The notes below the pieces were generated by a model. That model did no database searches. It was not told where the DNA came from and was given only the letters and a program-made list of their open reading frames with translations. From Prevotella sp. (GTDB taxonomy: Bacteria > Bacteroidota > Bacteroidia > Bacteroidales > Bacteroidaceae), in contig JAFZIZ010000021.1 in assembly GCA_017554145.1 (NCBI GenBank), positions 1 through 64,000 of the forward strand: DNA of 64,000 nucleotides, read 5' to 3'. Positions 17,529 through 26,925 of the stretch are shown here, piece after piece. A program made the translations under genes and the position numbers. The number at the start of each line of letters is the position of its first letter. Position 1 is the stretch's first letter.

Positions 17529-19151
17529 TTACTTACGTTGAATTGTCTGTTCTTGCGACTGCTGCTGCGTAGCAATCTGCTCATAATTCTGAGATGCCTG
17601 CTGAGCGAACGTGATGGTATAGACCATCGTGCCTATGCGCTGCTGTTTCGTCGCATTGTCTGCATTACTGTTGAGTATCTGGGATAGACGCGTCTGTTCG
17701 GCTGTTGTCAACTCATGACTGTATTGCTGTTTGCCGTCATCCGTTGTCAGCACTGCCGTGCCATCCTGTTTGATGGTCAATGCCGAAGATTGCAGATTCG
17801 GAGTAAAGCCACTGAGATCTATGCGCTTGTTAACCAACGCATCGGTAACCATCTGCACCTTTTCCTCCTGAGTCTTATTTTCCATTTGCATGGTCAGCAT
17901 CAGCATTGTCATGAACATCTTCATGATGGAATCCAAGAGACCTCCATCGTTCCCATTACTCCCCGACAGTCCATATTCCAAGGCGGCATCATCAGAAGAC
18001 ATCAGTCTGCTCATCCAGTCATCAGGTGAGGCCTGTTCCTGTGATTGAGACGGCATTGTCGTGCTCCCCCCTGCTTGATATTGTGCCAATAAATCTTTGC
18101 CGTTGTACTGTGCCTGTTTCTGAAGATTGCCCTTTTGGTTGATCTCGGAAAGGTAGGCAGCCGGATTGACCCATTGCTGCTTGCCATCGGCAGAGACATT
18201 GATGACTCCTAAATGAAGGTGTTCCCCTGTTGTCCGAGAGCCGGTATTCCCTGACACCCCCAACTTCTGGCCAGCATTGACGGAATCACCTTTCTGCACG
18301 TTTATCTGAGAGAGGTGCATGTACTGTACGCGTGTTGCGCTCCCATCTGCACGGGAATATTCCACAGTCACACTCTTTCCGCTACCAGTATTGGTGTTGT
18401 GATTGACTGCGACAATTGTACCGTTATTCTCTGTAGCGAGAACCGCATCACTATTTGTCTTGATGTCAATACCATGATGTATCTGTGTCTTTGTCCTGTC
18501 CATCGGGTCTTTGCGGGGACCGTATGGAGAGGTGACGAGCATGAACGCCTCACGGCTGACGGGCATGCTGTACTGCCCTTGCGCCAAATCGAACCCAGTC
18601 CGTTTCAGCGAGGTGCTTAACGTTGATGGGGTGCCTTGAGAGGCGGCAGACAACGGGTTGGAGGCGACACCGAACTGTCGCCCCTCCCGTTTCATCTGTT
18701 CCATCACCATCTGGTCGTACTTTTGTAAATTGTTGCCCTCGATGACCCCAACGATGGTTGACACATAGTTGGAATCCGTGGCATAACCGCCTTTCTTGAT
18801 ACCTGCCGCCCAACCTTTGTAGTCGTCAGGTGAAAGACTGCTGACAAATTTCTGATAACGGGATGCCATGAGTACCTTGGAATGGTCTTCATAGCTTTGT
18901 CCCACGTTATCATACTTCTTGAACTTTTCATTGGGCTTATCATCATTGGCCACCACATATGCGCCATTGAATGTACCCTTCACACCGAAATGGTTATTGG
19001 CCGTCTCGGCAAGTGTACTTTTGCCATTAGCTGACTCAATGATGCCCTGCGCAAGGGTCACGGATGCGGGAATTCCATAGCGACGCATCTGTTCCATGGC
19101 GTATTCCGCATACTGGTCAATGTATTGCTGTCTGGATGTTGATTTTGCCAT
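17529..19151 (-). CDS. Glucosaminidase/M23 peptidase murein hydrolase
   Basis: This 540-residue protein has two cell-wall-cutting domains. Residues about 8-150 are a GH73-type glucosaminidase (LAQGIIESANGKST with the catalytic Glu, NNHFGVKG). Residues about 205-345 are an M23/LytM endopeptidase (SPYGPRKDP, HHGIDI, GEHLHLG zinc ligands). A C-terminal region of about 190 residues without a recognised domain ends QEQTIQRK. There is no signal peptide, so export would need another route, possibly the element's own channel. The likely job is local opening of peptidoglycan for the transfer channel in donor or recipient. Confidence 0.87.
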   Translation of the reverse strand: MAKSTSRQQYIDQYAEYAMEQMRRYGIPASVTLAQGIIESANGKSTLAETANNHFGVKGTFNGAYVVANDDKPNEKFKKYDNVGQSYEDHSKVLMASRYQKFVSSLSPDDYKGWAAGIKKGGYATDSNYVSTIVGVIEGNNLQKYDQMVMEQMKREGRQFGVASNPLSAASQGTPSTLSTSLKRTGFDLAQGQYSMPVSREAFMLVTSPYGPRKDPMDRTKTQIHHGIDIKTNSDAVLATENNGTIVAVNHNTNTGSGKSVTVEYSRADGSATRVQYMHLSQINVQKGDSVNAGQKLGVSGNTGSRTTGEHLHLGVINVSADGKQQWVNPAAYLSEINQKGNLQKQAQYNGKDLLAQYQAGGSTTMPSQSQEQASPDDWMSRLMSSDDAALEYGLSGSNGNDGGLLDSIMKMFMTMLMLTMQMENKTQEEKVQMVTDALVNKRIDLSGFTPNLQSSALTIKQDGTAVLTTDDGKQQYSHELTTAEQTRLSQILNSNADNATKQQRIGTMVYTITFAQQASQNYEQIATQQQSQEQTIQRK

Positions 19152-19159
19152 AACGTGTT

Positions 19160-21286
19160 TTATCTGTGCATTCCTCTAGGTTGCTGTTCCTCCTGCTTTT
19201 GAGCAGGGATGACCATTTCCTTCACGGCTTGTTGACCCTCTTCCTGATGTTCTCCTGAACCGTGCTGTGTAGTTGCACGAGGAGCCTCCAGCTGGTCACA
19301 GATGGCCACACGCTCTCCAGCACGAACCAGTTTTGGGAGATAAGTGTCAAGGGCATGATGTGGAAAACCGGCCATTTCAGCTGCTTTGCCATCAGGTCCT
19401 TTATAACTGTTGCTCCTGGTGAGCGTAATACCCAATACCTCAGACGCTCTACGGGCATCCTGTTGGTAGGTCTCGTAGAAGTCACCGACACGGAACAGAA
19501 GAAGGGCATCGGGATGCTTGCTCTTCAAATCCATGAACTGCTTCATCATCGGTGACAGGGCAACGGCAGCGACAGCTTTTGTCTCTGCCTTGGTTGCTTC
19601 TTCCTTGGCTTTCTCTTCCTGGCGCTCTTTCTCTTTTTGTTCCGGGGAATTACGGCGCCTCTCCTCCTGTTTCTTCTCGTTTTCGGTCTGAGCAACCTGT
19701 TGTCGGCTATCACGTTGCTCCTGCTCTTCATGGAGTGGACTGCCATCAACTTTAGGAGATGTAGCCTGTTTCATGGCTTCCAGTTTACCCGTCAACACAT
19801 CAGAATAGAGTGTGGCAGCCAGATGGGTCTTATAGTCTTGCTTGTCATCCGCAAGCCAAAGTCGTTGCCACTGATCCTGACTGACATAGACGGGTCTCTG
19901 TTTCTCACCGCCAATTGTGGCGACAAGGAGCATTTTGGAGTCTTTGGTCTTGAAAGCATTGACCTTAGAGATAAGATCTAAAGCCTCCTGACTGGCTTGG
20001 CTCTTGAAGAGATTGATTGGCTGAGCCTCACCCTTGGAGAGCATGGAATAGTACTTCTGAGCCATCTGCGTACGGAACTCCTGCACATGGGCTTCATGGT
20101 CGTTTTTGATGACATCGAAATACAGGCTGACATCTTCTTTAGACGGATGAACGGCAAATACAGGCTGGCTGTCAGGCTTTGCGGCAAGTGCCCATTTCCC
20201 TTCATCATCTTTCAACATGACAACAGCATTGAACTTCTCCGGCACCTGCTCTATCGGGAACTGTGCAGCCCACTCCTGCTGGCGCTTCTCGCTTGGGCTC
20301 TCGATAATCTGTATCTTTTCGCCACTCTCAGCCTTCTTGATCATCCCGACGGTGCGATTGACGTCGCGCATGACCTCCTTCGCATATTGAGGATTCTCCT
20401 TCATCCGTTCGATGATAGCAGGAAGTTCTTTCATGGTTTCCGGGCGCAGCCTGGCGGTCATACCGAAGTCAAGCATCTTAACCGCTGAAGCCAGTTCCTC
20501 AACGATCGCTTCTTTCTGCATTGTACCTCTATCACGGTTGAGCCGACCTGTGATACCTGTGGCATGGGCGACCTGACGGGCGACTTCCTGCACATAGTCA
20601 CCATAGGTCGGGAAATTTTTCTGGGCAGGAATGTAAATGGTGTCACGTTTGCCGTCATAGTGGGCTACGCCTGTGGCATCCTTGCGGATTGGCACAAGAT
20701 TGTCACGCATGTTAAGGATGAACTGGTTCACACTCATACGTTTCGCCTTGTCATCCTTGTCGAGATAGGTTTCCTGTAATCCTCCGTCTATACCACCGAA
20801 TTGGGCGACATGCTTGTCATAGTCTTCCCTGTGAACGCTTGGCATCGTCGTTTGGTCAATGTTGAAGAGCACATAGACATCTTCCCTCGGATTGGGTTTG
20901 TAACGGACCTGGTCTGACTCAGGGAGCTGTTTGTATTCCGCCCTGCTGATCTTATCCTCTGGATTCTCTTTGTTAATATACTCACTGTTGTTCGTCCACA
21001 CGAATGGCACACCAGTTTCTCCTTTACGGATGGCTTCTCCGCGGTTCTTCGTATCGTTGAACATTACGTAACTGTTGGTCTTGTACCCTGCCTGGTCACT
21101 ATGAATGGCCATGACAAGGGCGTTGACCGGATTCACACGCAAACCTTTGTCGTAGAAACGAGGGGATTGCTTCATGGTGCCGTTCAAGAGGACGCCATCA
21201 TTCTGGCTGGCCTTTTCGAGCGCCGAAATCAGGAACGCCGCTTGACGTTCTGCGCCAGATTTCTTCTGGATAGTTTCTTCTGCCAT
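19160..21286 (-). CDS. ArdC-like polyvalent protein fused to a MutS domain I
   Basis: This 708-residue protein has an ArdC-like N-terminus (about 8-190: [42 protein letters not shown]). A zincin-like region has a degenerate motif: [10 protein letters not shown] stands where HExxH should be, while EELASA is kept. An intervening alpha/beta region and a charged coiled-coil linker follow. A C-terminal segment (about 585-690) closely follows MutS mismatch-recognition domain [47 protein letters not shown]. The tail ends QQPRGMHR. The protein probably binds incoming or replicating DNA; protease activity is unlikely. Confidence 0.8.
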   Translation of the reverse strand: MAEETIQKKSGAERQAAFLISALEKASQNDGVLLNGTMKQSPRFYDKGLRVNPVNALVMAIHSDQAGYKTNSYVMFNDTKNRGEAIRKGETGVPFVWTNNSEYINKENPEDKISRAEYKQLPESDQVRYKPNPREDVYVLFNIDQTTMPSVHREDYDKHVAQFGGIDGGLQETYLDKDDKAKRMSVNQFILNMRDNLVPIRKDATGVAHYDGKRDTIYIPAQKNFPTYGDYVQEVARQVAHATGITGRLNRDRGTMQKEAIVEELASAVKMLDFGMTARLRPETMKELPAIIERMKENPQYAKEVMRDVNRTVGMIKKAESGEKIQIIESPSEKRQQEWAAQFPIEQVPEKFNAVVMLKDDEGKWALAAKPDSQPVFAVHPSKEDVSLYFDVIKNDHEAHVQEFRTQMAQKYYSMLSKGEAQPINLFKSQASQEALDLISKVNAFKTKDSKMLLVATIGGEKQRPVYVSQDQWQRLWLADDKQDYKTHLAATLYSDVLTGKLEAMKQATSPKVDGSPLHEEQEQRDSRQQVAQTENEKKQEERRRNSPEQKEKERQEEKAKEEATKAETKAVAAVALSPMMKQFMDLKSKHPDALLLFRVGDFYETYQQDARRASEVLGITLTRSNSYKGPDGKAAEMAGFPHHALDTYLPKLVRAGERVAICDQLEAPRATTQHGSGEHQEEGQQAVKEMVIPAQKQEEQQPRGMHR

Positions 21287-21331
21287 AATAATCGTATCAT
21301 TTAATGGTTGAAAATATTGTGAATGAAAACA

Positions 21332-23029
21332 TTATCTGATTCCACGTACTTGCTCACGCTGTTGTCTTTGCTCATACTTCCGAGAAGCGTCAACCTGAGG
21401 TTCTTGTTCCTTGGTAATCGTCTGTTGCATCTGCTCTGACTTTGCAAGGATATGATTGGCAAGGGTGTTCAACGGAATTGCCCCACTCTGGTAAGCGTCA
21501 GCCAATGTTGGCGGCATGGTGACAATTCTGGGGACATGGTCAATATCCACAATCAGCACATTGCCTTCGACATGGGGATTGCCAATTCTGGGATTGAGTT
21601 CTTCGTCGGGATATTGCTTATAGCGGGCGGCTGAAGGCATGATGCCATGTTCCTGTCTGTAATCGGCCAAAGCCTCCTGACCGACCTTGTTAACCAGATT
21701 GGCTCCGCCATAGAGCATCAAAGGTATTTTCAGAAGTGGATTTTTGATAAATGTGCCACCTATAAGGGCAGCTAAAGGCATCATGGTACTTTTGTTCAAG
21801 CCAACCGATCTGGTCTTTCCTGTAAATACCCCTAATAGCATGTCAGGCAAGGTGGCCAGCGTCAGACCAAGATGTCTGAAAGTATCGCCAGACCCGGCAA
21901 GGCCGAGGGAATCAAGCAGGTTGCTCCAACCAGTGTAGTTCCCTGTACTTTGCGGATGAGCGGATTCAATAGTTTCATTATCTGACTTGGCAGCATTTAC
22001 TGCCTGTGTGGTCTGCTGCGCATTATCTGTTTGTGCAGCTGGCGACACATCGGCTTTGGCAATACGATCTGTTTTTGGGGTTGCTGCAACCTGAGATGCT
22101 TCTTTTCTTGCAGACTGCTCTTTCTTGATGGCATGAACAAACGCTTCATACTGCATGGCGCGTATGGTAGCATCTGAAACGGATATTTCAGTTCCTTTGC
22201 CTGAGGCTTTGACAGTACGATTTCCCTCCTTGACGGCGGCATCCACCCTCTTTCGATAGATGTCCGCATTGGACTTGGCCCAATTTGCTGCGATCGCAAG
22301 CTGTTTGTCTGAAGCGTCGCTGATTCGCTCAAAACCCATCTGTGTGAGCATCCATTTGGGGATGGCTGCTTTCTGCTTGGTGGCAGCTGCCACTTCTTTC
22401 TTTGCCAGCGCTTTCTGTTCTGCAAGATATTTCTCTTGCTGCCCTGGGGCGAGTTGTGAGCCGCCCTCTACGGCAAGGTCTAAAACAGTCTGTCCCCAAA
22501 AACCGCCAAAGCCACCAGTGGAAGCGGCATTAGATGCCCATGACAGGATGTTGCCGGTTATCTCTGATGCCAAGGATGGATGATAGCGTCGCTCTCCTTC
22601 CTTGTCGATATGGTCTTGAAGGGAAGAAGTCCTGGCGCGTTGCGGCATATAGAATATCGAGCCTTGGGCAGCCTTTCGGAGGATATAATCGGCTGTGGAC
22701 TTGGGCATCTGCTGTTTGATAAGATGGTCTATCATCCTTTTTTCCATGACAGCATCGACCGTAATCCCTTTCTTCTTCAGTTCCGACTTGACCATATCAA
22801 TGAAATCATCCACCGTCTTGCTGTTCCATTTGCCTATATAACAGATGGTCGCATTGTAAGCATCCATACTTGCCATGCCACCGTCCGGTCCAGCCGCACC
22901 TGCCATGACAGCACCAAAGGATGAAGCATGACGGCCATACTCGGCAGCTTGTTTTCTGCTGAGGTCATCACGCACCTTATCCATGATAGGTACGACCGTG
23001 GATAGAAAGATGTCTTTCTGTTCTGCCAT
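21332..23029 (-). CDS. Unknown conjugative-element protein with Arg tail
   Basis: This 565-residue protein belongs to no family I recognise. Residues 1-150 are helical and charged (KWNSKTVDDFIDMVKSEL), 150-330 are Ala/Lys-rich and partly coiled coil, and 380-450 contain two weakly hydrophobic segments (LGLTLATLPDMLLG, KNPLLKIPLMLYGGANLV) that may touch a membrane. The tail is Gln/Glu/Arg-rich and ends EQVRGIR. It lies between the MutS-I fusion and the M23 gene on the same strand. A substrate of the transfer channel or a channel accessory is possible. Confidence 0.7.
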   Translation of the reverse strand: MAEQKDIFLSTVVPIMDKVRDDLSRKQAAEYGRHASSFGAVMAGAAGPDGGMASMDAYNATICYIGKWNSKTVDDFIDMVKSELKKKGITVDAVMEKRMIDHLIKQQMPKSTADYILRKAAQGSIFYMPQRARTSSLQDHIDKEGERRYHPSLASEITGNILSWASNAASTGGFGGFWGQTVLDLAVEGGSQLAPGQQEKYLAEQKALAKKEVAAATKQKAAIPKWMLTQMGFERISDASDKQLAIAANWAKSNADIYRKRVDAAVKEGNRTVKASGKGTEISVSDATIRAMQYEAFVHAIKKEQSARKEASQVAATPKTDRIAKADVSPAAQTDNAQQTTQAVNAAKSDNETIESAHPQSTGNYTGWSNLLDSLGLAGSGDTFRHLGLTLATLPDMLLGVFTGKTRSVGLNKSTMMPLAALIGGTFIKNPLLKIPLMLYGGANLVNKVGQEALADYRQEHGIMPSAARYKQYPDEELNPRIGNPHVEGNVLIVDIDHVPRIVTMPPTLADAYQSGAIPLNTLANHILAKSEQMQQTITKEQEPQVDASRKYEQRQQREQVRGIR

Positions 23030-23031
23030 TG

Positions 23032-24206
23032 TTATACTGCTGTTTGCTTATATTGGTTGATTACCTGTTCTCTTGTCTGTTCAAGAGCCGCATGGAGAAC
23101 CGCCATCTGTTTGGGGAAGAACTCTTCAAGCCATTCGTCTTTCTGGATATCATCATGGATGAACTTGATGGCGAGTGCTCTCGTTATCTCAATAGCTCGT
23201 TCCCCTTTCTTGCGCCCGTTGAACCATGCCTTCGTCCACCATATAATGCCGTCTCTGTCTGGATAGACACTGACTGTCCGTTGGATGTCGAAGCTTTGGA
23301 TGTCTATCTCAAAGTCGGCCAACGGGTCGAGAACACCCTGGCTTTCTACAGCCCTGTCAACAGCTTTTTTTTTTCGATCTCACTCATGGATGACAGGAAT
23401 ACACTGTGCATTAAAGCCAGATAATTCAGGAAGTCTGTTATTAGGATGGTCTGTACACGCTCAATGATGGAACAGCTCCTGCGACCAAGACCAAGTGGAT
23501 TGAGCATACTCGGAGCATGTTCGTAAAATGCTCCACTACTGGCCCCTTCGGTAATCACTTCACGCAGCCCTTGTTCTGTAGGACCAGGCACATGGTAGCG
23601 ACCCCGGAAGATGTCTGTCATGTAATCTCCGAAGTAATGGTATATAAGTTGGTCTATCTCACCCTGCTGATGATCGTATGGAGTATGCACATCGAGGTCA
23701 AGGGTGGCGATCTCAGGATTACTGCCTTCCATCTGAGTCTGACTGTTCATCACCAGATTGTCACGTAGCATGGTCAGGAACTCCAGGGGATTGGTCTCTT
23801 CTCCGTTGAAGCGCACCTCTAGATGCAGATGACCGTCGCAACGTGCCACATTGTCACCGGCTTTAACATTTTTCCCGAAATTGCAGAGGGATTCACTGAT
23901 ATGGGAATAAACCACGTCATAGGAACTTTTCCTGCCATCCGCATAATTGGGATAGTTGATGGTGATGTTAAAACCACTTTTCAAGTCACTGGCTATGCCA
24001 GTCACGACACCTGTCGCAAGGGCTTTTAACCATGTGCCACGGCGCACACGGAAATCCATGCCATGGTTAAAGGTTTCTTCTCCTGTACGGGGATTTACCT
24101 GTGCCCCATACCCACTGGTGATTTCCAAAGGGGTATGTTCATCTGCCTCAAACGGCATGGCATAACCGCTTGGCGAATGCAGGTTCATTGCTTGTACGTA
24201 ATCCAT
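23032..24206 (-). CDS. M23 peptidase gene with apparent -1 frameshift
   Basis: The zero frame (23346-24206, 286 residues) is an M23/LytM-type peptidase with NHGMDF (near 48) and GHLHLEV (near 128) as zinc-ligand motifs. It ends after EIEKKKLLTGL. A second frame, open to 23032, continues without a gap as AVDRAVESQGVLDPL and then about 95 well-formed residues (IQRTVSVYPDRDGIIWWTKAW). That part has no ATG of its own, only TTG at 23322. The switch falls at A AAA AAG inside a run of ten A. A -1 shift would give one protein of about 391 residues. A homopolymer error or true mutation would look the same. Confidence 0.75.
23362..23376 (-). promoter_or_regulatory. Slippery A10 tract (A AAA AAG frameshift site)
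   Basis: On the minus strand the zero-frame codons GAA AAA AAA AAG CTG contain the heptamer A AAA AAG, the same slippery sequence that drives -1 frameshifting in E. coli dnaX. Downstream, GGCT and AGCC (six bases apart) could form a small hairpin. A slip of -1 joins the M23 domain to its C-terminal extension. Transcriptional slippage on ten A is also possible. Confidence 0.55.
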
Positions 24207-24266
24207 AACGTATGATTTAATTGTCTATAAATACGTTTGTGGTTTGAGAAAACGGGGGCTAATCAT

Positions 24267-24962
24267 TTATCTTCTTATCATATGCTGTTGTTCATGTGAC
24301 TGCTGCTGGTTTGTTTCCAGACCGACTGTCTGTGTCTGCTGACGAGAAGTGCCGCCGATGAGCATCGTGGCAAGCAGTGCACCGCCGATCTTACCCAGCA
24401 AGCCTGTTCGTCCAAACATCATGTAAGAAGCGGCTATGAGGCCACCGATGCCAAGACCGGAAATCCTGCCATTGCTGATGTTAGCGAAGAGATTGGAAAT
24501 CATGTTGATGCCAGAACCTAACAGATTCCCGATAGAGGAGCCAAGTTCCTGCAATGTGTTTCCGAGGGAACCGAGGACGTTCTTCGACTCAGCGACAGTT
24601 TCTTTTAAATCATTGACAACATGGGTGGTAGTGTCCTTGACCTCCTCGACAGTCTCTTCTCCCGTAAAACCATTGACAGCATCATGGAGAAAATCGCCAG
24701 AGCCATCGACTCCGCTCCTTACTGTCTTGCCGACTGCGGTGCCTGCACTCTCCTCTGGATGATCGAGCATACGCCATCCGGCAAATGAAGCCACACCTGC
24801 GGCGACTGTAGTCTTCGGATTCTTCGCAGCAACGGACAGCACCTTACCGCTTGTTCCCAATACTGCACTTCCTCCACGCCAGAGGCTGGAAGTGGCCTTT
24901 GTTCCTGCCCTCCATACCTTGGGCACTATTCTGGTAGCTAATGATAACCATCCCATAGTCAT
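24267..24962 (-). CDS. Unknown Gly/Ala-rich membrane-active-like protein
   Basis: This 231-residue protein has an N-terminal basic helix region (WRAGTKATSSLWRGG), an acidic/Thr helical middle (EETVEEVKDTTTHVVNDLKE) and a C-terminal block of Gly-rich hydrophobic segments (about 135-205: SGLGIGGLIAASYMMFG, GKIGGALLATMLIGG). It has no signal peptide. The tail is Gln-rich and ends EQQHMIRR. No family was recognised. It may be inserted in the recipient membrane or act as a small scaffold; this is speculation from composition. Confidence 0.65.
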   Translation of the reverse strand: MTMGWLSLATRIVPKVWRAGTKATSSLWRGGSAVLGTSGKVLSVAAKNPKTTVAAGVASFAGWRMLDHPEESAGTAVGKTVRSGVDGSGDFLHDAVNGFTGEETVEEVKDTTTHVVNDLKETVAESKNVLGSLGNTLQELGSSIGNLLGSGINMISNLFANISNGRISGLGIGGLIAASYMMFGRTGLLGKIGGALLATMLIGGTSRQQTQTVGLETNQQQSHEQQHMIRR

Positions 24963-25658
24963 TTATCTTCTAGGTTTAACACTTTGTCCATTCACGCGCC
25001 AGGTTCCGAGGCATTCTTCCACGATGCCCGCTTTACCCTCCCTGTGTGGGAGCGACTGATATTCTATCTCGTACCACACCTGTGCCATTGTTGTGCAACG
25101 CACCAGTTTGGTGAGCATGGCAAGTTTTCTGTTCATCTGTTGAAGTTGCGGACGTATGGAAAACACAAGTTCTATGCGCTGTTTCTCCGTCATTTTTGTG
25201 TCAATGCACACTTGACGGATAGTGTTGACGATGCCTATACTGCGGTTGATGATGTCCACATAGATGTCATTACGGTTATGATGCAAGGCCACCGCAACGG
25301 CATTGACTGGAGTATCGCCTATCTGTCTGGAGAGGCGCCCCATATTCTCTGTCAGATGATTGACCTCGTAATAGAAGCCATAGACCTGTGCAGCGTATGA
25401 GAGGATGCCCCTGAAAGTACTGATATAGCGATCAAACTGCTGCTGGTAGTTCTTGGTGGCTTCTACCTCCTGTTTGAGCCAGACATGTCCTTCCGTCTCA
25501 ACAGCCATCGTCTCCAGCTGGGTATTGTACTGGGACTTCGCCTTTTGGGTGTATTCCAGAATCATGGCTGTCAGTGTCGGGTCCATCTGGGCATTAGAAG
25601 GACTCGTGGAAAGCCATACAAGGCATACTAGCGATAGGATATATATGGTATTTCTCAT
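24963..25658 (-). CDS. Periplasmic helical conjugation protein (paralogue 1)
   Basis: This 231-residue protein is predicted to be secreted. The ATG at 25658 (MRNTIYILSL) starts a signal peptide cut near SNAQ; an upstream ATG would spoil it and overlap the previous gene. The mature part is nearly all helix, with Tyr/Asn-rich segments and a short C-terminal region with Trp and Arg (ECLGTWRVNGQ, ending KPRR). Similar length, layout and a terminal WR motif are seen in the genes at 25672, 49691 and 50451. The role is probably in the transfer apparatus, perhaps a VirB5/TraI-like surface or periplasmic part. Confidence 0.65.
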   Translation of the reverse strand: MRNTIYILSLVCLVWLSTSPSNAQMDPTLTAMILEYTQKAKSQYNTQLETMAVETEGHVWLKQEVEATKNYQQQFDRYISTFRGILSYAAQVYGFYYEVNHLTENMGRLSRQIGDTPVNAVAVALHHNRNDIYVDIINRSIGIVNTIRQVCIDTKMTEKQRIELVFSIRPQLQQMNRKLAMLTKLVRCTTMAQVWYEIEYQSLPHREGKAGIVEECLGTWRVNGQSVKPRR

Positions 25659-25671
25659 CTTGCTATCGTAA

Positions 25672-26451
25672 TTAGTATGTAGTGACCTCACGGGCATACC
25701 TGCGCCAGTGAGATAAGGACTGCTGGGCGATTTGGCTCTTGTTGCGTTCTATCATCCCTGCCGTGACCCTATTCCATACATCGGCCATCCGGTAATGACG
25801 GATGCTGAAATAGAGCAGCTGGAGTTTGTGGGAGAAAGCGGAAAGCTTGTCCTCCAGTTCCCATAAGGTCTTGGAACGCTCCGAACCTGTAAGCATGTTC
25901 TCTTCTCCTCCCTTAGCTACGGCATTTTTTAACAAAGTGAAAACACTGACCATTTCCGTAACCGTTTCCATATATAGGTTATTCATGTCAAGCGTGGCCA
26001 CCACACCCTGCGGATTATTGTTTGCCGCCTGACGAAGTTTGTTCAGGGTAATCAGCACCCTTACGCCATCGTCATAGATATGGGTGGCAGCCTTGATGGC
26101 TGAGGCATACCCGGTAGTGGTTTTCAGATAGGAATTATACTGACGTTCCCATTCAGCCATCTTGGTGAACTCTCCCGCCATCGCATTCTGCAATACGGCG
26201 GTCTCTCGTTCTGCCTTGGTCTCTGACTTCACGGTATTGTTGATGAGTGCATTGCCTGTAGCTAGGATGGTGTACTCACCCGGGTTGGATGTGACTATCT
26301 GACAATAGCCACGCTGACAGCTGACCACCCAAAGGATGAGTGACATCAACGATACAAGAAGCCACCGCTTTACAGAACTGTCGCCTAACGGCGGAAGTGC
26401 ATTGTTCTTCTTGGTTTTTTTGCGGAATCTATCGGATATTCGTAAACTCAT
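25672..26451 (-). CDS. Periplasmic helical conjugation protein (paralogue 2)
   Basis: This 259-residue protein has a basic N-terminus, one hydrophobic segment (about 29-48) serving as signal anchor or signal peptide (near GYCQ), and an all-helical mature part ending QQSLSHWRRYAREVTTY. It matches the other three members of this local family in size and in the Trp-Arg C-terminal motif, though sequence identity by eye is low. It lies 13 bases before paralogue 1 and overlaps the bPH gene by 23 bases, so all three are co-translated. The function is inferred to be in the transfer apparatus. Confidence 0.65.
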   Translation of the reverse strand: MSLRISDRFRKKTKKNNALPPLGDSSVKRWLLVSLMSLILWVVSCQRGYCQIVTSNPGEYTILATGNALINNTVKSETKAERETAVLQNAMAGEFTKMAEWERQYNSYLKTTTGYASAIKAATHIYDDGVRVLITLNKLRQAANNNPQGVVATLDMNNLYMETVTEMVSVFTLLKNAVAKGGEENMLTGSERSKTLWELEDKLSAFSHKLQLLYFSIRHYRMADVWNRVTAGMIERNKSQIAQQSLSHWRRYAREVTTY

Positions 26452-26923
26452 GGATATTGCGTTTTTTCTTGTTATACTCTACTCGTTCCCGTATGACCTT
26501 GATGAGATCCGTCTGATTGCAGACACCCACGACATCCAGACGGGGACAAGTCTTGTCGCCACTGTAGATACTCACGGTCTTCAGGCTGAAAAGCCTCTGT
26601 GGAAAACTGCGTTGCTCGCTGTAATCGACCACGCGGTACAATTCAATGTAGTCTCTCTGAATGGAGAAGATGCCATATTCATATTGAAGCTGTTCCTCAT
26701 TGATGGTGTAGCGGACACGACTCAGATACAGATACTTGCAAAAAAGGTTTGCCAGCAGTATGGCTGCTGCGGTCATCAGAAACGGGAACAACGCTTCTGG
26801 GAGCAAACCGTCCCACCCGGCAAGAACAAGGAAGAGAGCTAAACAAAGGATGCTTCCCATGTTCCCCACCACGATCTGTAATCTATGCGGACGTAATATG
26901 ATGACAGGATATTTCTGACTCAT
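26429..26923 (-). CDS. Small membrane protein with bacterial PH-like domain
   Basis: This 164-residue protein has two membrane helices (about 18-65: GSILCLALFLVLAGW, FPFLMTAAAILLANLF) followed by a beta-rich domain (YLSRVRYTINEEQLQYEYGIFSIQRDYIELYRVVDY ...) of the YdbS/bPH_2 type. These domains are often membrane-associated scaffolds of unknown activity. The C-terminus is basic and ends HEFTNIR. It sits 2 bases after the TOPRIM gene. Its role in conjugation is not known. Confidence 0.65.
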   Translation of the reverse strand: MSQKYPVIILRPHRLQIVVGNMGSILCLALFLVLAGWDGLLPEALFPFLMTAAAILLANLFCKYLYLSRVRYTINEEQLQYEYGIFSIQRDYIELYRVVDYSEQRSFPQRLFSLKTVSIYSGDKTCPRLDVVGVCNQTDLIKVIRERVEYNKKKRNIHEFTNIR

Positions 26924-26925
26924 GG

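Noticed and set aside
23032..23322. Separate 96-residue gene
   Set aside because: Its only start is TTG and the coding character continues upstream into the M23 gene, so it is treated as the -1 frameshift extension.
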